Positions 8,715 to 14,738 of a stretch of DNA of 64,000 nt are shown in pieces. The notes beneath the pieces were generated by a model, which saw only the letters and a program-made list of their open reading frames with translations, did no database searches and had not been told where the DNA came from. Source of the stretch: CAWGJF01 sp963822905. Its GTDB lineage: Bacteria > Bacteroidota > Ignavibacteria > Ignavibacteriales > Ignavibacteriaceae. Each line of letters opens with the position of its first letter. Position 1 is the stretch's first letter. A program made the translations under genes and the position numbers. The stretch is from contig CAWGJF010000003.1 of assembly GCA_963822905.1 (NCBI GenBank), forward strand, positions 620,001 to 684,000, in the 5' to 3' direction.

Positions 8715-9908
8715 ATGTCGAATTACATTTATAAATGCTCAAGCTGTCAAAAAGAATTTAAGACTAAAGAAATTGAATTAAATTTCGTTTATCTCTGCCC
8801 ATCCTGCGGAAATGCTGAAAAGAACAAACCTCTTAAAGGTGTTCTTGAAATAGTATATGATTATGAAAGTTTAAAAAAGAAATTGTCAAGAGAAGATTTT
8901 CTAAAGTTGACTCCGGGAAAATTCTGGTTGTATCCTGAGCTGTGGCCTATCAATTTTAAAAATTTCAGAGATGATCAATTAATCAAACTTGCGCTCCCTT
9001 CTGATCAACTTTTAAAATACAGCGCTGATAAGAAAAAATTTTGGATCTTAGACGATACACGTAATCCAACTCTATCTTATAAAGACAGAGCTTCTTCTTT
9101 AGTTGCACTTAAAGCTTTGCAACTTGGAATAACAGAAATAGCTGCCGCATCAACAGGTAATGCAGGTTCATCACTTGCAGGTATTTGCGCACGACTTGGA
9201 TTAAAAGCAATAATTTATGTGCCCAGGAACATTCCCGAGGCAAAACGAATACAAATAGAAGCCTACGGTGCAAAGCTTGTGGTTGTAGATGGCGATTATG
9301 ATATAGCCTTCGATGTTTGTCTTGAAGAATCGAAAAGAAATAACTGGTACAACAGGAATACAGCTTACAATCCTTTGACTATTGAGGGGAAGAAATCTGC
9401 TGCGTATGATATTTTTATTTCATCGCAGGGAAATATTCCGGATGTTATTTTTGTTCCGGTTGGAGATGGTGTAATTATATCAGGTGTTTATAAAGGATTT
9501 GAAGAATTACTCGCACTTAATTGGATTGATAAACTCCCAAAATTAATTGCTGTTCAATCAACAGGGAGTGATGCATTATTTAGATATTTAAACACACGTA
9601 AGTTTGAATACAAACCCGCACATACTTTAGCCGACAGCATTTCCGCGGGCGCACCGCGTAATCTTTATATGGCTGCGGCAGCCGTTCAAGAAAGCAAAGG
9701 TTTTGCAAAGGCAGTTACAGATGAAGAAATTCTGTACGCACAAAAAGAATTTATAAAGCAAACAGGAATTTTGTGCGAACCTGCATCCGCTTCTGTTTAT
9801 GCTGTTTATAAGGAATTAATTGCAGAAGACAAAATCAATTTATCCGAAAAAAATCTTCTATTGATTACTGGAAATGGTTTGAAGGATGTTGAAGCATTAA
9901 GAAAATAA
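8715..9908 (+). CDS. Threonine-synthase-like PLP enzyme with N-terminal zinc-ribbon cysteines
   Basis: A 397-residue fold-type II PLP enzyme. The Schiff-base lysine is K123 in NPTLSYKDRAS, the equivalent of NPTGSFKDRG in threonine synthase. The phosphate/substrate loop is ASTGNAGSS (about residue 143). The N-terminus has a CxxC...CxxC pair (C8, C11, C28, C31) as in many ThrC-like proteins. It lies 17 bp after ygeW, the last gene of the left purine operon. It may be a true threonine synthase, but its position suggests a catabolic ammonia-lyase or related reaction on a purine-derived amino acid. Either assignment needs biochemical proof. Confidence 0.75.
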   Translation: MSNYIYKCSSCQKEFKTKEIELNFVYLCPSCGNAEKNKPLKGVLEIVYDYESLKKKLSREDFLKLTPGKFWLYPELWPINFKNFRDDQLIKLALPSDQLLKYSADKKKFWILDDTRNPTLSYKDRASSLVALKALQLGITEIAAASTGNAGSSLAGICARLGLKAIIYVPRNIPEAKRIQIEAYGAKLVVVDGDYDIAFDVCLEESKRNNWYNRNTAYNPLTIEGKKSAAYDIFISSQGNIPDVIFVPVGDGVIISGVYKGFEELLALNWIDKLPKLIAVQSTGSDALFRYLNTRKFEYKPAHTLADSISAGAPRNLYMAAAAVQESKGFAKAVTDEEILYAQKEFIKQTGILCEPASASVYAVYKELIAEDKINLSEKNLLLITGNGLKDVEALRK

Positions 9909-9917
9909 AAATAGTAT

Positions 9918-10283
9918 TTACCCCAGCTCAAAAGTTGTAATTCCAAAAACTTTATTGATATCAACTTCCGGCTGTTTGCCATAACACATTCTTGCACACT
10001 CGAAAATATACGTTGCATTATATTTCGTTATAAGATCTACGGCGCCTTTATTTATTACCGGGATATCGAGATATAACGGTTCGCCGGCAACAGAGTTTAA
10101 GCAGGTTTTATACAATTCTTCCGCAATAATTTCACTATCGGCAAACAAAGGGCAAACCTTATAACCCTTATTAGCTTTTCGGACTATTGCAAATCCTTTG
10201 AGATTTCTATCTTCAACATATTTGAATGTTTTGTTGTCCGGAAGTTTTAACCACGGTTTCATAAATTGCGGACGTGAAAATCC
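9918..10283 (-). pseudogene. 5'-truncated GNAT-family acetyltransferase remnant
   Basis: The conserved part begins near 10283 and runs to the stop at 9918, giving the C-terminal half of a GNAT acetyltransferase (segments GFAIVRKANKGYKV, GEPLYLDIPVINKGA and NKVFGITTFELG). The frame is open up to 10364, but the first 27 codons overlap the end of the neighbouring cassette gene and attC-like sequence and look non-native. The usual full protein is about 280 residues, so roughly the N-terminal half is lost. The break coincides with the distal end of the cassette array, suggesting the array or a deletion cut into this gene. It is convergent with the ThrC-like gene. Confidence 0.75.
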
Positions 10284-10331
10284 GCAGGATTTTCCAAGTG
10301 AGGACTGACCAAGACATAGCTTATATACGGT

Positions 10332-10346
10332 GTTAGCGGTTCGTTG
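10332..10346 (-). other. Partial attC-like site at the distal end of the array
   Basis: Directly after the YjbR stop codon the - strand reads CAACGAACCGCTAAC, an R''-like box, then ACCGTATATAAGC, which resembles the arm start of the site at 13936-14068. No matching right arm or GTT box follows; the sequence passes into the truncated GNAT gene. This is read as the surviving left half of the last attC-like site. Confidence 0.55.
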
Positions 10347-10350
10347 TTTT

Positions 10351-10701
10351 TCATTCCTTCTCATTTGGTCTTATTTGGTCTGCAAGTTTTTTAGGTGCTA
10401 CTTCACAGTAAGCTGTTGTCAATGCATCCACAAATAAATCTTTACGAACTTTACTCATTTCAATTAATGTCCAACCTTGTTTACCCCATTTATTGTCAAC
10501 TGGAAAAATGATTGATTTGTCGGCCGAGGAAAAAACATTTTGGTCTATTTCAGATAACTTTATACAAGCTCTTTTCTTTATGTCGTCATAGGTCGCAAAG
10601 ATTTTCTTTTTCACCCTGAAAGAAGTTTTTTCAAAGTGAGGTTCTTCTGTTGCTTCGGGAAACGAAAGTGCTATTTTTCTAAAGGTGTCAATTGATACCA
10701 T
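10351..10701 (-). CDS. MmcQ/YjbR family protein (cassette gene)
   Basis: A 116-residue protein with the MmcQ/YjbR (CyaY-like fold) pattern: FRKIALSFPEATEEPHFEKTSFRVKKK near the start in two blocks, then IFATYDD and a KWGKQGWTLI segment. The molecular function of the family is not settled. It begins 8 bp after the DUF4440 gene, and the two form one cassette-like unit. Such small stand-alone proteins are common cassette cargo. The stop is followed within 5 bp by an attC-like box. Confidence 0.8.
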   Translation of the reverse strand: MVSIDTFRKIALSFPEATEEPHFEKTSFRVKKKIFATYDDIKKRACIKLSEIDQNVFSSADKSIIFPVDNKWGKQGWTLIEMSKVRKDLFVDALTTAYCEVAPKKLADQIRPNEKE

Positions 10702-10709
10702 TTGTCAAA

Positions 10710-11090
10710 TTACTTTTTTACCGGTGTTAAATGTGTCAAAACACAAAGCCATTTATCATTTTCCTTCCTATAAACGTCTGTAATCCATTCGTCCGCTTCC
10801 ATAGGTTGCCCTTGCCAAGTACCAGTATTTTGTCCACGACTAGTAACTATTGCAATGTCGCCATATATTTTAACTCTTAAAATTTCATTGGTCATAGTTG
10901 AATGAGAGAGCTTTCCTTGTTGTAGAACGCTAAAAAATCCTTCTTGTGGAATTATTCCTCCTTGACTGTCTACCAAAACCCAGTCACTTGTCATACATTT
11001 TTTGATTTCTTCAACGCTGTTAGAAGTTACAGCTACATTGAAGTTGTCGCTAATCCGTTGAAACTGTTTTTTTAATTGTTCTTCTGTCAT
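10710..11090 (-). CDS. DUF4440 / NTF2-like (SnoaL-type) protein (cassette gene)
   Basis: A 126-residue cystatin/NTF2-fold protein. Recognisable elements are the N-terminal helix region EEIKKCMTSDWVLVD, GDIAIVTSRGQNTGTW in the central strands, and DEWITDVYRKENDKW at the end. This pattern is typical of DUF4440 proteins. No signal peptide or membrane segment is seen. Function is unknown; related folds bind small hydrophobic ligands. It is the first gene of the last recognisable cassette. Confidence 0.8.
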   Translation of the reverse strand: MTEEQLKKQFQRISDNFNVAVTSNSVEEIKKCMTSDWVLVDSQGGIIPQEGFFSVLQQGKLSHSTMTNEILRVKIYGDIAIVTSRGQNTGTWQGQPMEADEWITDVYRKENDKWLCVLTHLTPVKK

Positions 11091-11120
11091 ATTGTTCTAT
11101 TTATGTTTTGTCTTTATCAT

Positions 11121-11168
11121 CCGTATTGTTAGCAATGTTACTCGTTACAATGACCGTTTGTTAGCAGC
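11121..11168 (-). other. attC-like site after the SDR cassette gene
   Basis: On the - strand the box GCTGCTAAC (11160-11168) follows the SDR stop by about 23 bp. It is the exact inverse of the box at the 5' end of the same cassette (11957-11965). The site is short and its right half is not a clean GTT box. It shares the 10-mer GTTAGCAATG (+ strand, 11128-11137) with the inside of the attC3 site (11994-12003). Confidence 0.6.
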
Positions 11169-11191
11169 TGGGCTTTTGAAATTTATTACTA

Positions 11192-11911
11192 TTACCAATC
11201 ATTTTCACCTTCGGCTTTAAAATATTTTCCTGTTTCACCTATATTGTCAACTGTCGCATATTTTACAATAGTTTTTGCTGCTTGTTCAACTGTCTGTGTG
11301 CCTTGAAAATTATTTAGGTCTGTCGCAGTATAACCTGGGGCAACGCTATTTATCTTAAACCTCGTGTTCTTAAATTCTTTTGCCAATAATACTGTAAATG
11401 CGTTCAATGCTGTTTTTGAACAACTATAGGCGTCATATATAGATTGGTTAGGGCTTTGAGTGTTGCTATGCAATGTCAACGATGCTAAATTACTTGAAAC
11501 ATTCACAATTCTTGGTTCATTTGATTTCTTTAAGAGATTGAGAAACTGTTGCGTTGTTTGAACTACCCCAAAAAAGTTTGTTTCAAATACTTGACGTAAA
11601 TTTTCAATGCTACCTGTCGAAATATTTTGAGGTTGCTCTCCAGCGATACCTGCGTTATTGATTAAAACGTCTAATTGTTGAACCTTGCCTTCCAATTTTT
11701 GTTTTGCTGATTTTATTGAACTGATATTTGTTACATCAATTTCAATACAGTCTACGCCATTCAATCCAAGTGCTTTTAGCTTTTCTACTGCTTCAAGTCC
11801 TTTGGATTTGTCTCTACTTCCAATATAAACATAATAATCAAGTTCAGCCATTTGTTTAGCTGTTTCAAAACCAATTCCTTTATTTGCTCCTGTGATTAAT
11901 GCAACTTTCAT
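11192..11911 (-). CDS. Short-chain dehydrogenase/reductase (cassette gene)
   Basis: A 239-residue SDR oxidoreductase. It has the nucleotide-binding TGANKGIG at about residues 7-14, NNAG, and the catalytic tyrosine-lysine pair in YSCSK preceded by a VNVSSNLAS serine. This is the classical SDR set, predicting NAD(P)H-dependent reduction of a carbonyl; the substrate is not predictable. The frame is open four codons further with a GTG start at 11923, but the ATG at 11911 is preceded by a GGTGAAGAAA stretch and is preferred. It is the only gene of its cassette, bounded by inverted core boxes. Confidence 0.88.
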   Translation of the reverse strand: MKVALITGANKGIGFETAKQMAELDYYVYIGSRDKSKGLEAVEKLKALGLNGVDCIEIDVTNISSIKSAKQKLEGKVQQLDVLINNAGIAGEQPQNISTGSIENLRQVFETNFFGVVQTTQQFLNLLKKSNEPRIVNVSSNLASLTLHSNTQSPNQSIYDAYSCSKTALNAFTVLLAKEFKNTRFKINSVAPGYTATDLNNFQGTQTVEQAAKTIVKYATVDNIGETGKYFKAEGENDW

Positions 11912-11956
11912 TTTCTTCACCAATTTATTTTTGTTGTTTGTGTCTCACTTTGCCTT

Positions 11957-12092
11957 GCTGCTAACGGTTTGTTTAAGAAAAGTAGGGCTGGTAGTTAGCA
12001 ATGACCTTTCCGTTTGGCGACCTCGCAAATACACCCGAACCTTTCGGTTTAGCAAGAACTTGCCCTATCTTTATTATACATTGTTGGCAAAC
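11957..12092 (-). other. attC-like site after the globin/monooxygenase cassette
   Basis: About 136 bp. On the - strand it opens with GTTTGCCAAC (12083-12092), one base after the stop codon, and ends with a GTT box whose inverse GCTGCTAAC is at 11957-11965. Inner arms pair imperfectly: + strand AAAAGTAGGGC near 11978-11988 with GCCCTATCTTT near 12063-12073. The middle is a variable loop. Size and layout fit attC sites (57-141 bp in classical integrons). Confidence 0.72.
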
Positions 12093-12093
12093 G

Positions 12094-12399
12094 TTATTTT
12101 TTTCTTGCCACTTTGGTCAATCCGTAATGGTTCATTTCGGCTATGTCATTAAAAAACGGTCGAACCTGATTCAAGAATGCCATAAAGTCCTGTGATTTTC
12201 TAAATCCGTTCAGATGGTCGTCCGTTGAAGTCCATTCAATTCTTAAAATGAAACTTTCAGGTTCTTCTTCGCATTGGGTCAGTTCATATCCAAGGCAATG
12301 TTCGGAACTATCAAGTTGTTTTGAAGCTCTCGAATATGCCTCAATGAAATCTTCTTGTCTTTCTGAACTTATTTTGTAACGGATGTATTCTACTACCAT
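12094..12399 (-). CDS. Antibiotic-biosynthesis-monooxygenase-like (ABM) domain protein (cassette gene)
   Basis: A 101-residue ferredoxin-like-fold protein with the ABM pattern VEYIRYKISSERQEDFIEAYS at the start, CLGYELTQCEEEPESFILRIEW in the middle and a C-terminal helix. ABM proteins act as small cofactor-free or haem-degrading monooxygenases. The frame is open to 12471, but that overlaps the globin gene; the ATG at 12399 gives the full domain. It follows the truncated haemoglobin in the same cassette, and the two families are known to occur as fusions, so a joint haem- or NO-related role is plausible but inferred. Confidence 0.8.
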   Translation of the reverse strand: MVVEYIRYKISSERQEDFIEAYSRASKQLDSSEHCLGYELTQCEEEPESFILRIEWTSTDDHLNGFRKSQDFMAFLNQVRPFFNDIAEMNHYGLTKVARKK

Positions 12400-12412
12400 T
12401 TTGTAATTTTTT

Positions 12413-12904
12413 TTAGTTTTCTTGATATGGTCCGCCAACTTCGCCCCAGCCCCATTTTGGCATCGGTTCATCTGTGTTCATACCAATTGTTTCTACATTA
12501 GAATTAATCACGGCCAATCGTGTTCCCCATTCCAAATACCCTACAAAAGCTGAACGGAATTCCGGGTCATCAGGTAAATGAATTTCATCTGCGGTTTTAA
12601 GAAGTAAATCCATCCATCTTTTTCTCTGCACTTCTGTCAAACGCTTTTGAAAATGTTTTTTTATCATTCCAAAATGACTCCCACCATTTTCGGTATATAG
12701 CTTAGGTCCGCCTAGTACTTCCGAGATAAAATGTGCTACGTTGATTTGATGTGCATTGGACATAGTTTGAAAAAGTGGTTTTAAAACATCGTCCAGAACT
12801 ACTTTATCATAGAATTTGATGATTAAGTTTTCAATCGTTTCCAATCCACCAGCCCATTCATAAAGGGTAGGAATTTTCTCTTTTTGTTCTTTATTTTCGT
12901 TCAT
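12413..12904 (-). CDS. Group II truncated haemoglobin (cassette gene)
   Basis: A 163-residue protein of the truncated 2-on-2 globin family (TrHbO type). It has YEWAGGLETIENLIIKFYD for the A-B helices, then VLKPLF, and the proximal region GGSHFGMIKKHF around the F helix. The C-terminus PKWGWGEVGGPY resembles group II globins with a C-terminal tail. It probably binds O2 or detoxifies NO/peroxide. Its ATG overlaps the TGA of the preceding ORF (ATGA), which is created by the cassette junction. The cassette starts at the box 12924-12933, about 20 bp upstream. Confidence 0.85.
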   Translation of the reverse strand: MNENKEQKEKIPTLYEWAGGLETIENLIIKFYDKVVLDDVLKPLFQTMSNAHQINVAHFISEVLGGPKLYTENGGSHFGMIKKHFQKRLTEVQRKRWMDLLLKTADEIHLPDDPEFRSAFVGYLEWGTRLAVINSNVETIGMNTDEPMPKWGWGEVGGPYQEN

Positions 12905-13302
12905 TGTTCGATTTTTTTATAATGTTTGCCAACGTTTAGTATATGAAAAGTTGGCGATTTCGAAGCAAGAAACTTTGGGTTAGAAAGGAGTTGGCCAAAG
13001 GCAATTTTTAGTTGGTTTAAATCCTTCCTAAAGTTTTTAATTTTTATTCCAATGTAATTTCCATTCGGAATAGTAAATTCTGTCAAATGGTGCTTTTGTA
13101 GGTCGCCTTCAGTTAATTCTTCAGCTGCGGCTCTATAAATTATTTTGCCGTTTTCTGGTTTTGAAATTCCAAAATTTCTTCGCTGTGGCGGAAATTCCAT
13201 TAATGAGTGTAGCATTTGAAATGCTTCCATAACTCCGTCAGGAAACGACTTCGCCTGAATGAAAAACACTTTAATGTCTTTCTCTATATTTATTTGTATC
13301 AT
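12901..13302 (-). CDS. GyrI-like/effector-binding-domain protein with a chimeric tail (cassette gene)
   Basis: 133 codons. About the first 110 residues fit a stand-alone GyrI-like small-molecule-binding domain (segments MLHSLMEFPPQRRNFGISKP, IIYRAAAEE and FTIPNGNYIGIKI). The last 22 or so residues (from FLASKSPTF) are encoded by the half attC site and then by the leader of the next cassette, where the TGA overlaps the globin ATG. The native C-terminus is therefore missing, and the protein is probably a truncated version. It follows the membrane protein gene by 10 bp in the same cassette unit. Confidence 0.75.
   Translation of the reverse strand: MIQINIEKDIKVFFIQAKSFPDGVMEAFQMLHSLMEFPPQRRNFGISKPENGKIIYRAAAEELTEGDLQKHHLTEFTIPNGNYIGIKIKNFRKDLNQLKIAFGQLLSNPKFLASKSPTFHILNVGKHYKKIEQ
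12924..12975 (-). other. Right half of an attC-like site fused to the GyrI-like ORF
   Basis: The - strand reads AAGTTTCTTGCTTCG, then AATCGCC..ACTTT..CATATACTAAACGTTGGC. This matches the right arm of the site at 13948-13980, which reads AAGTTTGATGCCCGC, AATCGCC..ACTTT, CATATACTAAACGTT. No matching left arm (GTATATACAAAATAGGCG-like) occurs upstream within the preceding gene. The half-site ends with the 5' box of the globin cassette (12924-12933). Confidence 0.7.
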
Positions 13303-13312
13303 TAGTTAAAAA

Positions 13313-13888
13313 TTAATTGTTTGTCGAGTTTAATTTAAATCTTGCAACTATCATTCCTGCAATGAAAAATCCAATTACTATATCCAATATTTGTGCAAGA
13401 AAAAAGCTGGTTGGATATTCGTACCAATTCCAATAAATTGTACTTACTGCAAGGCAAGATAACAAGCCAAGTAATGAAATAATAAACACTCTTTTCCAAT
13501 AACCAACTGTAAGCAATGACGCAATTAATGCAATTATAAAAACCGAAAATAAACTGCTTGCAAATTGTATAATTAACTTTCCTGCCGAAAAAATATCGCC
13601 ACCGATTGGTCTATAAATAAGTTGACCAACTGCACCAGTTTTATATTTGTTTTCAAATGCAATGTCCTGTTCTTTGGTAGAATTTTTAAAATCTTTACCT
13701 GGAAAGAAGTAAAGTCCCTGTTCATTTATATTTTCATTTAATACAGCAACCACTTTGTCTTCGTTTGGCATTGGTTTGAAGCCTGTACCAACAAAAATTA
13801 CTGTGTGGGAAAGTCCTCCCCACATAAACATAGATAAGCTACCAAGCAATGTAGCAAGTAGCATTTTTTTGAAATTTAGTTGTCCCAT
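13313..13888 (-). CDS. Hypothetical membrane protein (cassette gene)
   Basis: A 191-residue protein with about four membrane segments: residues 8-32, 104-128, 132-150 and 160-180. Between the first two is a soluble loop with GTGFKPMPNEDKVVAVLNEN. It resembles small four-helix integral proteins of Bacteroidota that have no assigned function. It is the first gene of the second cassette, whose 5' box GTTAGCGGT lies about 46 bp upstream of the start. Confidence 0.7.
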   Translation of the reverse strand: MGQLNFKKMLLATLLGSLSMFMWGGLSHTVIFVGTGFKPMPNEDKVVAVLNENINEQGLYFFPGKDFKNSTKEQDIAFENKYKTGAVGQLIYRPIGGDIFSAGKLIIQFASSLFSVFIIALIASLLTVGYWKRVFIISLLGLLSCLAVSTIYWNWYEYPTSFFLAQILDIVIGFFIAGMIVARFKLNSTNN

Positions 13889-13935
13889 ATTTTACTTCTA
13901 ATTTAGATTGTTTATTGGAGTCGTTTCACAATGAC

Positions 13936-14068
13936 CGCTAACGTTTAGTATATGCAAAGTAGGCGATTGCGGGCATCAAACTTATCAAACCGTTACAATT
14001 TTGAAGCGGGCTGCAACCATTGAATTTACTACTTATTCGCCTATTTTGTATATACATTGTTGTAGTGC
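13936..14068 (-). other. attC-like site after the lipoprotein cassette (best-formed)
   Basis: About 133 bp imperfect palindrome. The left box GCACTACAAC (+ strand 14059-14068) lies 8 bp after the lipoprotein stop, and the right box GTTAGCG is at 13936-13942. Long inner arms pair: 14037-14055 with 13948-13966, matching 17 of 19 positions. A variable loop of about 70 bp lies between. The left box is the exact inverse of the cassette's own 5' box at 14650-14659. This double-stem layout with short outer and longer inner arms matches folded attC sites. Confidence 0.78.
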
Positions 14069-14076
14069 GTTTTTCT

Positions 14077-14610
14077 TCAATTTTGGGCTTCCATTTCACC
14101 ATATTTTTCCATTGTTTTTAATTCCGATTGAAGTTTATCCAATTCATTCGAGAAATAAAATCGGAAGCATTTTTTTACTTGTTCATTATCTTTTGCGATA
14201 AATATCTCTAACCAATTTATTTGTTTTTCTTTTCCAAGTCCAAACAAGCCTTTTTTCATTTTTGGATAAACGTAGCCCACTAAAAAAGTATTATCCTTTG
14301 TGTCTCCCATTATTGAAACCCAAAATGAAGTCTTATTTTCTTTGTCATTCACAGATAATGTTGCAGAACTTCCTTTCTGGATTTTCTGATAACTCTCAAT
14401 TTGCTCAATCCAAGGAAATTTTTCAAATTCGGTTATAAAATTCTCATAGTCGGTTCGCCCTTTTTCATCATATTTTTCATAATCGTATCCAGCCAATTGA
14501 ACATTCCACGTGTAATTATTCTTTCCGTTTGTCATATTTTTTTCTTGGTTTTTATTTGAGCAAGAAATCAGGGAAATACTTGTCAAAATTATTATTAGAA
14601 ATCTATTCAT
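14077..14610 (-). CDS. Lipoprotein of unknown function, first cassette gene
   Basis: A 177-residue protein with an N-terminal signal and lipobox ISLISC (cysteine at about residue 17), then a charged mature domain with no recognised family. It is the cassette gene closest to the recombinase, and therefore the most recently inserted if the system works like an integron. The cassette is bounded by inverted GCACTACAAC boxes. No function can be assigned. Confidence 0.75.
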   Translation of the reverse strand: MNRFLIIILTSISLISCSNKNQEKNMTNGKNNYTWNVQLAGYDYEKYDEKGRTDYENFITEFEKFPWIEQIESYQKIQKGSSATLSVNDKENKTSFWVSIMGDTKDNTFLVGYVYPKMKKGLFGLGKEKQINWLEIFIAKDNEQVKKCFRFYFSNELDKLQSELKTMEKYGEMEAQN

Positions 14611-14649
14611 TTTGCGTTAAATTATTGAATGTAGGTTGTCCTTTAAAAT

Positions 14650-14738
14650 GCACTACAACGTTCCGCTATACGTATTGCGTATAGCAGAGCTATATGTTAT
14701 ATTATTATTCGTATAGTACGAAAATTAGTTTATTATAT
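14650..14738. promoter_or_regulatory. attI-like junction and divergent leader between recombinase and array
   Basis: The region between the recombinase and the first cassette. The junction box GTTGTAGTGC (- strand, 14650-14659) begins the first cassette. Beside it lies an inverted repeat 14665-14685: GCTATACG, 5 nt, CGTATAGC. That could be a recombinase-binding site (attI-like) or an operator. A promoter reading into the array (Pc equivalent) would be expected here, but no convincing -35/-10 pair was identified. Confidence 0.5.

Larger units (their letters stand above)
10332..14659 (-). mobile_element. Integron-like gene cassette array
   Basis: Nine compact ORFs all point the same way (-), away from the divergent tyrosine recombinase at 14739-15584. 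They are separated by imperfect palindromes with core boxes ending in AAC or starting with GTT. Three cassettes show the hallmark of integron cassettes: the box at the 5' end is the inverse of the box after the last gene. These are 14650-14659 with 14059-14068 (10 bp), 12924-12933 with 12083-12092 (10 bp), and 11957-11965 with 11160-11168 (9 bp). Contents are a lipoprotein; a membrane protein plus GyrI-like protein; a truncated haemoglobin plus monooxygenase; an SDR; and a DUF4440 plus YjbR protein. Genes lack obvious individual promoters. It splits the purine cluster. Confidence 0.8.

Noticed and set aside
10284..10364. N-terminal 27 codons of the GNAT frame as real coding sequence
   Set aside because: They overlap the YjbR gene end and attC-like sequence and do not resemble GNAT N-termini.
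11892..12195. Two + strand ORFs across the SDR/ABM gap
   Set aside because: They lie over the attC-like site and the ends of - strand cassette genes and show no protein-like composition.
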